Origin: Pseudomonas graminis
GTDB taxonomy: Bacteria > Pseudomonadota > Gammaproteobacteria > Pseudomonadales > Pseudomonadaceae
Assembly: GCF_004364335.1 (NCBI RefSeq)
Contig: NZ_SOCR01000008.1
Coordinates: 1-64,000 of the forward strand
Reading direction: 5' to 3'
Length of the DNA stretch: 64,000 bases
Positions 1 through 8,628 of the stretch are shown here, piece after piece. Position numbers and translations under genes: made by a program. The notes under the pieces are model-generated. The model was not told where the DNA came from and ran no database searches. It was given only the letters and a program-made list of their open reading frames with translations. Every line of letters begins with the position of its first letter. Positions within the stretch are counted from its first letter, which is position 1.

Positions 1-104
1 TCACCGCTGTCGATTCAAGCATCTGAACCGAAGCATTCCTCGCTGCTACTTCGTCCAACTCTTTGATTATCAAGGAGTTTTCCGTTTCGTCTGCGCCGGA
101 AGTG
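1..104 (-). other. leader of a ribosomal RNA operon (partial)
   Basis: Region just downstream of a strong rRNA-type promoter, transcribed leftward off the window edge. It contains a near-perfect inverted repeat at 57-79 (11-bp arms around position 68, one G-T wobble). No coding frame is evident. Pseudomonas genomes commonly carry a 16S-23S-5S operon just downstream of tyrS, so I infer that 16S rRNA begins beyond position 1. The 16S gene itself is not in the window. Confidence 0.65.
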
Positions 105-138
105 GGGCGAATTATAGACAGATCCGGAGAGGCGTCAA
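104..138 (-). promoter_or_regulatory. rRNA-operon-type sigma70 promoter
   Basis: On the minus strand a -35 TTGACG (133-138) and a consensus -10 TATAAT (111-116) are separated by 16 bp. A GC-rich discriminator (TCGCCCC, 104-110) follows, as in stringently controlled rRNA promoters. The sequence upstream of -35 is A/T-rich and could act as an UP element; it overlaps the last codons of tyrS. The -35 lies 15 bp past the tyrS stop codon. Confidence 0.8.
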
Positions 139-153
139 GCACTTATTTGAACT

Positions 154-1353
154 TTATTCCATACGCAGTGTAATCCGCCCAAACGCCTTCTTGCCGGCTT
201 GGCATACATGGGTCGCACCCAGCTTGAATACAAACCCGCGATCCACAACTTCACCATCTATACGCACGCCGCCGGATGCCAGCAGGTCGCGAGCGACCGC
301 AGAGTTCTTTACCAGCCCTGCTTTATTAAGGACGGCGGCAATCGGCATGTCTTCGGCTGCGGCCAGTTCGATCTCTGGAAGATCTTCCGGAAGCTCGCCA
401 TCCTTCATACGATTACCAGCAGAACGATGGGCAGAAGCCGCAGCCTCTTCACCATGGAAGCGAGCGACAATCTCTTCGGCCAGCTTGATCTTGATGTCGC
501 GCGGATTCGCCCCAGCTTCGCAATCCGCTTTAAAGGCAGCGATCTCTTCCATGGTGCGGAAGCTCAGCAACTCAAAGTAACGCCACATCAGCGCATCGGG
601 GATGGAGACGAGCTTGCCGTACATAATGCCGGGCGCTTCCTGGATACCTACATAGTTACCCAGCGATTTGGACATCTTCTTGACGCCGTCCAATCCTTCA
701 AGCAACGGCATCGTCAGAACACACTGAGCTTCCTGACCATACGCACGCTGCAGCTCACGCCCCATCAGCAAGTTGAATTTCTGATCGGTACCGCCCAGCT
801 CGACGTCGGCGCGCAAAGCAACCGAGTCGTAACCCTGTACCAGCGGATAAAGGAATTCGTGGATGGCGATCGACTGATTCGACTTGTAACGTTTGTCGAA
901 GTCATCACGCTCCAGCATGCGGGCCACGGTGTACTGGGAAGAGAGTCGGATGAAGTCCGCAGGACTCAGTTGATCCATCCAGGTGGAATTGAATGCCACC
1001 TCGGTCTTGGCAGGATCCAGAATTTTGAACACCTGAGCCTTATAGGTCTCGGCGTAGTCGAGCACCTGCTCGCGCGTAAGCGGGGGACGGGTGGCACTCT
1101 TGCCGCTCGGATCGCCAATCATCCCGGTAAAATCGCCAATCAGGAAAATCACCTGATGCCCGAGATCCTGGAATTGACGCAGCTTATTAATAAGGACCGT
1201 GTGCCCGAGGTGCAGGTCCGGCGCAGTTGGATCGAAACCGGCCTTGATGCGAAGTGGCTGCCCACGCTTGAGCTTTGTGATCAGCTCGGCCTCGACCAGG
1301 AGTTCATCTGCACCACGCTTGATCAGCGCTAGCTGCTCTTCAACCGACTTCAT
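154..1353 (-). CDS. tyrS: tyrosyl-tRNA synthetase
   Basis: Class I aminoacyl-tRNA synthetase that activates tyrosine and loads tRNA-Tyr in the cytoplasm. The HIGH-type motif is HLGH at residues 48-51, and KMSKS is at 226-230. A C-terminal S4-like RNA-binding domain spans roughly 333-395. The start was set at the ATG at 1353 (MKSVEEQ), giving the usual 399 residues; the 21-codon upstream extension is not family-like. The gene is transcribed toward the rRNA promoter, which begins 15 bp past its stop. It diverges from the M23 peptidase gene. Confidence 0.97.
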   Translation of the reverse strand: MKSVEEQLALIKRGADELLVEAELITKLKRGQPLRIKAGFDPTAPDLHLGHTVLINKLRQFQDLGHQVIFLIGDFTGMIGDPSGKSATRPPLTREQVLDYAETYKAQVFKILDPAKTEVAFNSTWMDQLSPADFIRLSSQYTVARMLERDDFDKRYKSNQSIAIHEFLYPLVQGYDSVALRADVELGGTDQKFNLLMGRELQRAYGQEAQCVLTMPLLEGLDGVKKMSKSLGNYVGIQEAPGIMYGKLVSIPDALMWRYFELLSFRTMEEIAAFKADCEAGANPRDIKIKLAEEIVARFHGEEAAASAHRSAGNRMKDGELPEDLPEIELAAAEDMPIAAVLNKAGLVKNSAVARDLLASGGVRIDGEVVDRGFVFKLGATHVCQAGKKAFGRITLRME

Positions 1354-1565
1354 AACCGCCCCGTAATGCCTTATTTCAAAGGGAAACAACCATACAAGAT
1401 CAGCGCCTAAATACAAGTTCTCACAATGAGTGCGCGACGAATCGCGGAGCGAGCCGATCGCAAGCTTGCCTCAGGGGAGATTTGGTTATATTTTATACAG
1501 TTATTTCATCTTCATCATGTCATTCATCTTTTCCATTTCATCTTTTTTCAAAGTCAAAATTACCT

Positions 1566-2999
1566 ATGACCGACACTCCGCCTAAAGCGCCACCGCTTTA
1601 TCCGAAGAGCCACCTGCTCGCAGCCAGCGGCATCGCCGCACTGCTTAGCCTGGCTCTCCTCGTCTTCCCATCCAGCGACGTCGAAGCCAAACGAACAAAT
1701 CTTGCTCTCGAACTAGACACACCTGCTGATCAGATCGAGCAAGAACAAGACGCTCAAGAACAGCCTCAGGCCACAGAGGCGCCTGTAGATTCACCTTTCG
1801 CCCAGATCGAAGGTGATGCGATTGAGCCGGCCGAAACGGCTAAAACCTCCAACGACACCAAGGTCGTGCAGAAAGAGCTTGCTACTGCCAAAGGCACCAC
1901 GCACCGGGAAGTTGTGGTATCGAAGGGGGATACGCTGTCGACGTTGTTCGGCAAAGTCGGCCTGCCTGCGACGGCAGTGCACGACGTTATTGCCAGCGAC
2001 AAACAAGCCAAGCAGTTCAGCCAGCTGAAAAACGGCCAGATACTGCAGTTCGAGCTCTCGCCTGAAGGCAATCTCAAGCAGTTGCACAGCAAGCTGAGCG
2101 AGACGGAAAGCATCAGCTTGTCCAGAACAGACAAGGGCTACACGTTTACCCGAGACGTGAGTAAACCCAATGTTCGCACTGCCTATGTACACGGCATGAT
2201 CAACAACTCGCTATCGCAATCCGCCCAGCGTGCAGGCCTCAGCCATACCATGACCATGGAGATGGCAAACATCTTCGGCTATGACGTCGACTTCACCCAG
2301 GATATCCGCAAGGGCGACGAATTCGATGTCATTTACGAGCAGAAGGTCGTCAACGGCAAGACGGTCAGTACAGGCAATATTCTTTCGGCGCGCTTTGTAA
2401 ACCGCGGCAAGACCTACACGGCTGTGCGTTATACGAACAAGCAGGGCAATACCAACTATTACACCGCAGACGGCAACAGCATGCGTAAGGCATTCATCCG
2501 TACGCCGGTCGAATTCGCCCGCATCAGCTCGCTGTTCTCATCCGGTCGCAAACATCCGATCCTGAACAAGATTCGCGCCCACCAAGGCATCGACTACGCT
2601 GCACCTCGTGGCACACCAATTAAAGCGACAGGCGATGGCAAAGTCATTCTTGCCGGTCGTCGCGGCGGTTACGGCAACACTGTGATTATTCAGCACGGCG
2701 AAACCTACCGGACGCTGTACGGCCACATGCAAGGTTTTGCCAAGGGCATTCAGTCCGGATCCAGCGTCAAGCAGGGTCAAGTCATTGGCTATATTGGAAC
2801 CACCGGCCTGTCCACGGGTCCTCATGTTCATTACGAGTTCCAGGTAAATGGCGTTCATGTCGACCCATTGGGGCAGAAGCTGCCGATGGCTGATCCGATC
2901 GCCAAGTCCGAAAAACAGCGGTTCATGCAGGAGAGCCAACCTTTGATGGCTCGCATGGACCAGGAAAAGGCCACCATGCTGGCCTCGAGTAAGCGCTGA
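1566..2999 (+). CDS. LysM/OapA-type M23 peptidoglycan endopeptidase
   Basis: Predicted periplasmic zinc metallopeptidase acting on peptidoglycan cross-links, of the MepM/YebA class. A cytoplasmic N-terminus is followed by one membrane segment near residues 14-32, then an acidic, Gln-rich linker. A LysM/OapA-like module (VVSKGDTLSTLF) lies around 115-180. The M23 domain carries the HxGxD motif at His339 and HVH at 420-422. The ATG at 1566 was chosen because the upstream 28 codons are low-complexity and unlike the family; the protein is 477 residues. It lies 3 bp upstream of anmK, so cell-wall cleavage and turnover genes are probably co-transcribed. Confidence 0.9.
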   Translation: MTDTPPKAPPLYPKSHLLAASGIAALLSLALLVFPSSDVEAKRTNLALELDTPADQIEQEQDAQEQPQATEAPVDSPFAQIEGDAIEPAETAKTSNDTKVVQKELATAKGTTHREVVVSKGDTLSTLFGKVGLPATAVHDVIASDKQAKQFSQLKNGQILQFELSPEGNLKQLHSKLSETESISLSRTDKGYTFTRDVSKPNVRTAYVHGMINNSLSQSAQRAGLSHTMTMEMANIFGYDVDFTQDIRKGDEFDVIYEQKVVNGKTVSTGNILSARFVNRGKTYTAVRYTNKQGNTNYYTADGNSMRKAFIRTPVEFARISSLFSSGRKHPILNKIRAHQGIDYAAPRGTPIKATGDGKVILAGRRGGYGNTVIIQHGETYRTLYGHMQGFAKGIQSGSSVKQGQVIGYIGTTGLSTGPHVHYEFQVNGVHVDPLGQKLPMADPIAKSEKQRFMQESQPLMARMDQEKATMLASSKR

Positions 3000-3002
3000 C
3001 CC

Positions 3003-4094
3003 ATGACTTTATATGTAGGTGTAATGTCCGGAAGCAGTCTGGATGGACTCGACTTCGCGCTGGTAGAACAGGATGACCGACCACGTTTGCTCGGCACCTA
3101 TTACATACCCATGCCCGACGATCTTCGCGCAGAACTGTTGGGACTCTGCGCCAGCGGCCCGGACGAGTTGGCCCGTGCTGGCATCGCCGAGCAAAAGTGG
3201 GTTCATCTAGCGGCTCAAGGCGTACTGGCGCTACTGGACCAGCAGAAGGTGTCAGCCGGTGAAATCCGCGCGATCGGCAGTCACGGCCAAACGATTCGTC
3301 ACGAGCCGGCCCGCGGCTTCACCATTCAGATTGGCAACCCTGCCCTGCTCGCCGAGCTGACAGGCATTACCGTGGTCAGCGACTTCCGCAAGCGCGATAT
3401 TGCCGCGGGTGGCCAGGGCGCGCCGCTGGTTCCGGCATTTCACGAAGCGTTGTTCGACGACAACAAGGACTACCGCGCAGTACTCAACGTCGGTGGTTTC
3501 AGCAACCTCAGCCTGATAGAGATCGACAAACCGGTTTCCGGCTTCGATTCGGGCCCGGGCAATGTGTTGCTCGACGCCTGGATTCAAGCACAGCGTGGCG
3601 TGAGCTATGACCGCGATGGCGCTTGGGGCGCAAGCGGGACAGTCAATGATGCGCTGCTCAAGTCCATGCTCAGTGATCAGTTCTTTCAAACGAAGGGGCC
3701 GAAGAGCACTGGCCGTGAAGTGTTCAACCTTGGCTGGGTTCATCACCATCTGTTCCAGATGCCAACGCTGAGACCCGAAGACGTGCAGGCGACACTCCTG
3801 GAGGTCACCGCATTGAGCATTACCGAGTCGCTGCAATCGGCACAGGCGCAGACCAAAGAACTGCTGGTCTGCGGCGGCGGCGCTCACAACAAAGCGTTGA
3901 TGGATCGACTGGCGGCGCTGCTGCCGGCAACAAAGGTCACGAGCACTGCAGAATTCGGAGTTGATCCTGATTGGGTCGAAGCAATGGCGTTCGCCTGGCT
4001 TGCGCACTGCGCACTGGAAAGCGTACCTGCCAACCGTCCGAGCGTGACCGGAGCCAAAGGCTTGCGTGTTCTGGGCGCAATCTACCCGGCCTGA
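3003..4094 (+). CDS. anmK: anhydro-N-acetylmuramic acid kinase
   Basis: Hydrolyses and phosphorylates 1,6-anhydro-MurNAc to MurNAc-6-phosphate with ATP in cell-wall recycling. The 363-residue length is typical. The N-terminal phosphate-binding segment MSGSSLDG (residues 8-15) and the internal GGFSNLSL motif belong to the sugar kinase/actin ATPase fold. It starts 3 bp after the M23 peptidase stop codon and ends before a bidirectional terminator. The later recycling genes amgK and murU lie at 31.6-33.4 kb in this window. Confidence 0.95.
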   Translation: MTLYVGVMSGSSLDGLDFALVEQDDRPRLLGTYYIPMPDDLRAELLGLCASGPDELARAGIAEQKWVHLAAQGVLALLDQQKVSAGEIRAIGSHGQTIRHEPARGFTIQIGNPALLAELTGITVVSDFRKRDIAAGGQGAPLVPAFHEALFDDNKDYRAVLNVGGFSNLSLIEIDKPVSGFDSGPGNVLLDAWIQAQRGVSYDRDGAWGASGTVNDALLKSMLSDQFFQTKGPKSTGREVFNLGWVHHHLFQMPTLRPEDVQATLLEVTALSITESLQSAQAQTKELLVCGGGAHNKALMDRLAALLPATKVTSTAEFGVDPDWVEAMAFAWLAHCALESVPANRPSVTGAKGLRVLGAIYPA

Positions 4095-4112
4095 GCGCTA
4101 CGCCCGCCATGC

Positions 4113-4142
4113 AAAAACGCCGCGCAAATGCGCGGCGTTTTT
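4113..4142. terminator. bidirectional intrinsic terminator (anmK/erpA)
   Basis: Perfect 9-bp GC-rich stem (4117-4125 with 4130-4138) with an AAAT loop. It is flanked by an A run on the left and a T run on the right, so it can end the convergent anmK and erpA transcripts. Confidence 0.9.
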
Positions 4143-4158
4143 GTGTGTCACGGTTGGA

Positions 4159-4509
4159 TCAGATCGAGAACGAAGAGCCACAGCCACAAGTAGTCGCGGC
4201 GTTAGGGTTCTTGATCACGAAGCGAGAGCCTTCCAGACCCTCCTGATAATCCACCTCCGCACCTGCCAGGTACTGAAAGCTCATGGGGTCGACCACCAGA
4301 CTGACGCCCTCGCGCTCGACGATGGTGTCATCGTCGGCGACGTCTTCATCAAAGGTAAAGCCGTACTGGAAACCGGAACAACCGCCACCGGTCACGAAGA
4401 CGCGGAGCTTCAGGCGGTCATTGCCCTCTTCGTCGACCAGGGTTTTCACCTTGTGCGCGGCACCGTGGGTGAATTCCAAAGCCACAGGGGTGAAGGATTC
4501 AACGCTCAT
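4159..4509 (-). CDS. erpA: iron-sulfur cluster insertion protein ErpA
   Basis: A-type carrier that delivers Fe-S clusters to apoproteins. The three conserved cysteines are visible: Cys in GGGCSGFQ, and the C-terminal pair in CGCGSSF. The protein is 116 residues from the ATG at 4509. That start has a GGGAG ribosome site 9 nt upstream; the in-frame TTG at 4515 is too close to it. Convergent with anmK. A perfect inverted repeat lies just upstream (4538-4561). Confidence 0.95.
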   Translation of the reverse strand: MSVESFTPVALEFTHGAAHKVKTLVDEEGNDRLKLRVFVTGGGCSGFQYGFTFDEDVADDDTIVEREGVSLVVDPMSFQYLAGAEVDYQEGLEGSRFVIKNPNAATTCGCGSSFSI

Positions 4510-4537
4510 GCTCAAAATCTCCCGGCGCTAAGCCGTC

Positions 4538-4561
4538 ATAATGCGTAATGACGCGCATTAT
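4538..4561. promoter_or_regulatory. inverted repeat upstream of erpA
   Basis: ATAATGCG (4538-4545) and CGCATTAT (4554-4561) form a perfect 8-bp inverted repeat with an 8-nt spacer, 29-52 bp upstream of the erpA start codon. Its A/T-rich ends could also serve as -10-like elements. The position suits an operator, but the regulator is unknown. Confidence 0.4.
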
Positions 4562-4604
4562 CCGCTTCTCCTAGAAAATCGGTCAACTATTGTGACGGCA
4601 GGCA

Positions 4605-4673
4605 CAAGTCGCAAGCGACAAGCTGCAAGAAACAGCCCGCTATCAACAATCGAGTTCAAGCTTGGAGCTGCTG
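4605..4673. repeat. dispersed GCAAGCTGCAAG-type intergenic repeat
   Basis: Region between the erpA promoter and the argC stop codon, rich in CAAGC/GCAAG words (4605-4629), with loosely complementary CTTG-containing sequence at 4655-4673. A similar block occurs at 43355-43457. No coding potential is seen. Confidence 0.35.
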
Positions 4674-5708
4674 TTACGGCAACATCCCTGCGTGGGACAG
4701 GCCCAGCCGTTCATCAAGGCCAAACATGATGTTCATGTTCTGCACGGCCTGCCCCGAAGCGCCTTTGACCAGGTTGTCGATGACCGACAGCACCACCACC
4801 AGATCACCATCCTGCGGACGATGCACGGCCATGCGACACACGTTTGCGCCGCGTACGCTTCGGGTTTCAGGATGGCTTCCAGCGGGCATCACGTCGACGA
4901 ACGGCTCATTGGCGTAGCGCTTTTCGAACAACGCCTGCAGATCGACCGACTTGTCGACAACGGTTGCGTACAAGGTGGCGTGAATGCCACGGATCATCGG
5001 CGTCAGGTGCGGCACAAACGTCAGCCCGATATCGCCGCCGGCAGCACGACGCAGCCCCTGGGTAATTTCGGGAAGATGGCGATGCCCTTTAACGGCATAG
5101 GCCTTGAAGCTCTCGCTGGTTTCGGAATACAGCGAGCCCACACTGGCCCCGCGACCTGCACCACTAACACCTGATTTGCAGTCGGCGATCAGGCGCGATG
5201 GATCCGCAAGACCCGCTTCTAGCAGTGGCAGGAAACCCAGCTGAGTTGCTGTCGGATAGCAACCCGGCACCGCAATCAGGCGTGCGCCCTTGATATGCTC
5301 GCGATTGACTTCCGGCAGGCCGTACACCGCTTCGTCGAGCAATTCAGGCGCGCCGTGGGGCTGGTTGTACCACTTGGCCCACTCGACCGGATCTTGCAGA
5401 CGGAAGTCGGCGGAGAGGTCGATGACCTTGGTGCCAGCAGCGAGCAATTCGCCCGCCAGCGCATGTGCGACACCGTGAGGCGTGGCGAAGAACACCACGT
5501 CGCACGCGCCGAGCACTTTGACGTCCGGCACGCTGAACGCCAGGCCGTCGTAGTGACCACGAAGGTTTGGATACATGTCAGCGACAGGCAGACCTGCCTC
5601 GGAGCGCGAGGTGATTGCAACCACTTCAGCCTCCGGGTGTTGCGCCAGAAGACGCAGCAACTCGACGCCGGTGTAACCCGTACCGCCGACGATACCGACC
5701 TTGACCAT
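4674..5708 (-). CDS. argC: N-acetyl-gamma-glutamyl-phosphate reductase
   Basis: NADPH-dependent reduction of N-acetylglutamyl phosphate to the semialdehyde, a step of arginine biosynthesis. The Rossmann motif GGTGYTGVELLRLL is at the N-terminus, the catalytic Cys lies in VPGCYPTATQLG (about residue 148), and GHRHLPEI supplies the conserved His. The start at 5708 (MVKVGIVGG) gives the normal 344 residues. Diverges from hemJ across a 133-bp gap. Confidence 0.96.
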   Translation of the reverse strand: MVKVGIVGGTGYTGVELLRLLAQHPEAEVVAITSRSEAGLPVADMYPNLRGHYDGLAFSVPDVKVLGACDVVFFATPHGVAHALAGELLAAGTKVIDLSADFRLQDPVEWAKWYNQPHGAPELLDEAVYGLPEVNREHIKGARLIAVPGCYPTATQLGFLPLLEAGLADPSRLIADCKSGVSGAGRGASVGSLYSETSESFKAYAVKGHRHLPEITQGLRRAAGGDIGLTFVPHLTPMIRGIHATLYATVVDKSVDLQALFEKRYANEPFVDVMPAGSHPETRSVRGANVCRMAVHRPQDGDLVVVLSVIDNLVKGASGQAVQNMNIMFGLDERLGLSHAGMLP

Positions 5709-5841
5709 AACCTGCCCCTCAACCAAACCAGTGGAAAGCCGCTGATCATATGGGTCGATTGCCAATGGGACAACCGCGAACGTGACGTACGGGCGCCGAA
5801 GCCACTACTATTTGGCACCGTGTTCCTGGAAAAAAACCAAA

Positions 5842-6267
5842 ATGCTCTATCTCTGGATTAAAGCGCTGCATATCGTTGCGATGGTGTGCTGGTTCGCCGC
5901 CCTGTTCTATCTGCCGCGATTGTTCGTCTATCACGCCATGAGTGAAGACTCCGTAAGCCGCGAGCGCTTCTGCACCATGGAGCGCAAGTTGTACCGGGGC
6001 ATCATGATGCCCGCGATGATCGCCACTCTGGTGTTCGGTATCTGGCTGATCGTCCTGGCCCCGGGTTTTCTGCAGCAAGGCTGGTTGCATGCCAAGCTCA
6101 CCCTCGTCGTCCTGCTGATTGGCTATCACCACGTGTGCGGCGCTCAGGTCAAACGCTTCGCGCGCGGAGAACCGGGCCGTAGCCATGTGTTCTATCGCTG
6201 GTTCAATGAGATACCCGTGTTGATCTTGCTGGCCGTGGTCATACTGGTAGTCGTCAAACCGTTCTGA
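5842..6267 (+). CDS. hemJ: protoporphyrinogen IX oxidase HemJ
   Basis: Small inner-membrane protein of the HemJ family, which oxidises protoporphyrinogen IX in haem synthesis where HemG and HemY are absent. The 141 residues contain about four membrane helices. The conserved His lies in WIKALHIVAMVCWFA, and the family features LYRGIM and KLTLV are present. The start at 5842 (MLYLWIK) matches the family N-terminus; the upstream 20 codons are not hydrophobic or conserved. Next to argC, as in other pseudomonads. Confidence 0.88.
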   Translation: MLYLWIKALHIVAMVCWFAALFYLPRLFVYHAMSEDSVSRERFCTMERKLYRGIMMPAMIATLVFGIWLIVLAPGFLQQGWLHAKLTLVVLLIGYHHVCGAQVKRFARGEPGRSHVFYRWFNEIPVLILLAVVILVVVKPF

Positions 6268-6311
6268 CGCACATTGCTCACATCGTATGAACTCAAGACA
6301 AGGAAGCCAGC

Positions 6312-7235
6312 ATGGCGGAGCATTTCAAGATCGTTTTCGAGGGACAGTTGCGAACAGGCGTTGAGCTGGAAACAGCGCGCCTGAACCTGGCGCAGCTGTT
6401 CAAGACGGACGTTTCCGGCGTTGATAGCCTATTCACCGGCAACCCAGTGACTATCAGGCGCAGCCTGACGCGGGACGACGCGCAGCGTTATCTCGCGGCG
6501 CTGAACGATGCGGGTGTCGAAGGCCGTATCGAGCCGGAGGAGCCGGTGTCACTGAGCCTTGAGGAAGTCGTTGAACACGCGCCCCAGCGTCCGTACTTCG
6601 AACCCGCGGCATCGCCCTACGCTCCGCCGCGCACACCGGTTGCACAAGAATGGCCCGCCGTTGGCGAATTGAAGGTGTTTTCCATCCACGGCCGAATTGG
6701 CCGTCTGCGCTATCTGGCGTGGAGCTTGGCGCTGGTGGGAGTAGCGATGCTGGTCGCCGTGCTGTGTCTCGGCGTTCTCAGCGTTTCGCTCGTGGCGGGA
6801 GGACTGTTGGGCACCGTCGCGTTCGTCGCGTTTGTCGTTATCAGTGTCCAGATCGGCGCCCAGCGCCTGCATGACGCCGGTATGTCTGCCTGGTTGCTGC
6901 TGCTGAATCTGGTGCCGGTGGTGGGCAGCTTCTTTCCGATCGTGTTGATGGCCGTACCTGGCAGCACGGGCCCTAATCAGTATGGTCCGCCGCCGCCCGC
7001 CGATACGCCACGCGTCAAAGCCCTCGCAGTGCTCTGGCTTGTGGTACTGGCGCTGGCAATCGTGGCTGGGGTGATGGGCGGACTGAAGACCATTCAGGAA
7101 GAAGTTGAATCCACCACCAGCGCGTACGAACAAGCGCTGCCTTACGACGATGACTCCAGTGACACGGAACAACCTACCGTCCCCGTTGATCCTGTAGATA
7201 TTGGTGACTCGTCCGACAGCAACGACGACCAATAA
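6312..7235 (+). CDS. DUF805 membrane protein with an N-terminal extension
   Basis: Function unknown. Residues 1-75 form a soluble domain of the kind found at the front of several Pseudomonas membrane proteins (two-strand, helix, FKIVFEGQL start). A Pro-rich linker follows. Residues 115-220 are a DUF805 (YhaH-like) membrane domain with the typical GRIGRLRYL entry and QRLHDAGMS motif. One more helix lies at about 235-255, then a very acidic Asp/Ser tail. The start at 6312 has AAGGA 8 nt upstream. It lies 44 bp after hemJ and upstream of the SDR gene, probably in one rightward transcript. Confidence 0.8.
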   Translation: MAEHFKIVFEGQLRTGVELETARLNLAQLFKTDVSGVDSLFTGNPVTIRRSLTRDDAQRYLAALNDAGVEGRIEPEEPVSLSLEEVVEHAPQRPYFEPAASPYAPPRTPVAQEWPAVGELKVFSIHGRIGRLRYLAWSLALVGVAMLVAVLCLGVLSVSLVAGGLLGTVAFVAFVVISVQIGAQRLHDAGMSAWLLLLNLVPVVGSFFPIVLMAVPGSTGPNQYGPPPPADTPRVKALAVLWLVVLALAIVAGVMGGLKTIQEEVESTTSAYEQALPYDDDSSDTEQPTVPVDPVDIGDSSDSNDDQ

Positions 7236-7290
7236 CTATCTGGCAGCAAGGACGCTGTCTCAATACGAGCTGCAAACACCGGAGAATTGC

Positions 7291-8076
7291 ATGACCCGTT
7301 ACGCCATGGTCACAGGTGCATCCAGCGGTATTGGCCTGGCGATGGCCGAAGCCCTCGCCCGCCGGGGTCGCAACCTTATTCTGGTGGCCAGGCACCGGGA
7401 GATGCTCGAAAGCATCGCCATCGAGTTCACCCAACGCTTTGGTGTCGAGGTGCTGTTCCGCGCCTGCGACCTGGGTGAACCGCTGCGACTCTCGGGCTTT
7501 CTGCTTGAACTCGAAGAGGGCTCGCGAAGCATCGATTTACTGGTCAACTGCGCCGGCATCGGCAACAGCGGACCGTTTCTCGCTCAAGAATGGGCCCAGG
7601 AGCAGGACCTGCTCGACCTTAACGTGCTCGCGCTAACGCGACTGTGTCATACGGTTGGCAATCTGATGGCGGTGCAAGGTGGGGGCCAGATCCTCAACGT
7701 CGCGTCGGTCATGGGCTTTCAACCCGGGCCGTGGATGAGCACTTACGCCGCAAGCAAAGCGTACGTGCTGCATTTTTCCGAAGGGCTGCGTGAGGAGCTG
7801 CACAAAACCGGCGTGAAGATTTCGGTGCTGTGCCCGGGGCCGACGCGCACAGCGTTCTTCCGCACCGCACAGCTGGACGCCGGCAAGTTCACCCACGACA
7901 ACCACATGACCGCCGAAGAGGTCGCGCTGTACACGGTTCGCGCGCTGGACAAAAATCGTGCGGTGATCATTCCCGGTTGGCGCAACAGGCTGCTGACGCG
8001 GGTTCCGCGGTTTGCGGGTCGCTGGATAACGCGAAAGCTCTGGGGCTCGATTCTCAAATCTCGTACGTCAGTCTGA
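7291..8076 (+). CDS. short-chain dehydrogenase/reductase
   Basis: Classical SDR, 261 residues, substrate unknown. The NAD(P)-binding motif TGASSGIG is at residues 8-15, NCAGIG follows the fourth strand, and the catalytic Ser and YAASK triad residues are in order. The C-terminal tail is basic and could associate with membranes. The ATG at 7291 was chosen because GGAG lies 6 nt upstream and because the frame upstream overlaps the DUF805 gene with no SDR features. Confidence 0.88.
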   Translation: MTRYAMVTGASSGIGLAMAEALARRGRNLILVARHREMLESIAIEFTQRFGVEVLFRACDLGEPLRLSGFLLELEEGSRSIDLLVNCAGIGNSGPFLAQEWAQEQDLLDLNVLALTRLCHTVGNLMAVQGGGQILNVASVMGFQPGPWMSTYAASKAYVLHFSEGLREELHKTGVKISVLCPGPTRTAFFRTAQLDAGKFTHDNHMTAEEVALYTVRALDKNRAVIIPGWRNRLLTRVPRFAGRWITRKLWGSILKSRTSV

Positions 8077-8162
8077 CGCGGCCCATCGCAACAAACGGCT
8101 GGGCGTGACTTGGCACGCTCAGTACACTGCCTTCATCCCCCTCGAAACGGAGCAAGAAGGCT

Positions 8163-8501
8163 GTGGATACTTTGTTCACCAAGATCATCAATCGGGAAAT
8201 CCCGGCGAAGATCATCTACGAAGATGATCAAGTGCTGGCCTTTCACGACATCGCCCCCCAGGCGCCTGTGCATTTTCTGGTTATCCCGAAGAAGTCGATC
8301 GCCACCCTCAATGACGTGACTGAAGACGATAAGGGCCTGCTGGGCCATATCCTGTTTACGGCCCAGCGCCTGGCGAAAGAACTGGGTTGCGAGGACGGCT
8401 TCCGCGTGGTGATGAACACCAACGAGAAAGGCGGACAGACCGTCTATCACATCCACATGCACGTACTGGGTCAGCGCCAGATGAACTGGCCGCCGGGCTG
8501 A
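8163..8501 (+). CDS. HIT-family nucleotide hydrolase (HinT-like)
   Basis: Histidine-triad protein, 112 residues, of the HinT type that hydrolyses purine nucleoside phosphoramidates. The signature HIHMHVLG is near the C-terminus, and the FHDIAPQAPVHFLVIPK segment is typical. It begins with GTG at 8163, preceded by AAGGCT. No operon partner is tightly coupled. Confidence 0.92.
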   Translation: MDTLFTKIINREIPAKIIYEDDQVLAFHDIAPQAPVHFLVIPKKSIATLNDVTEDDKGLLGHILFTAQRLAKELGCEDGFRVVMNTNEKGGQTVYHIHMHVLGQRQMNWPPG

Positions 8502-8628
8502 GTCATAGTCCCAGGCTTTTTTGTCGGCCTGCCGAGTGCCTGCGCGTGCCTCGGCGGGCTGACGCCGGACAAGCCCGGTTGCACCGTTTGAGGTAGACTG
8601 GCCGCCGTGGATTTACCCGGAGGCGCCC

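Noticed and set aside
199..1332. 377-codon open frame antisense to tyrS
   Set aside because: Complete overlap with a conserved gene; no start signal.
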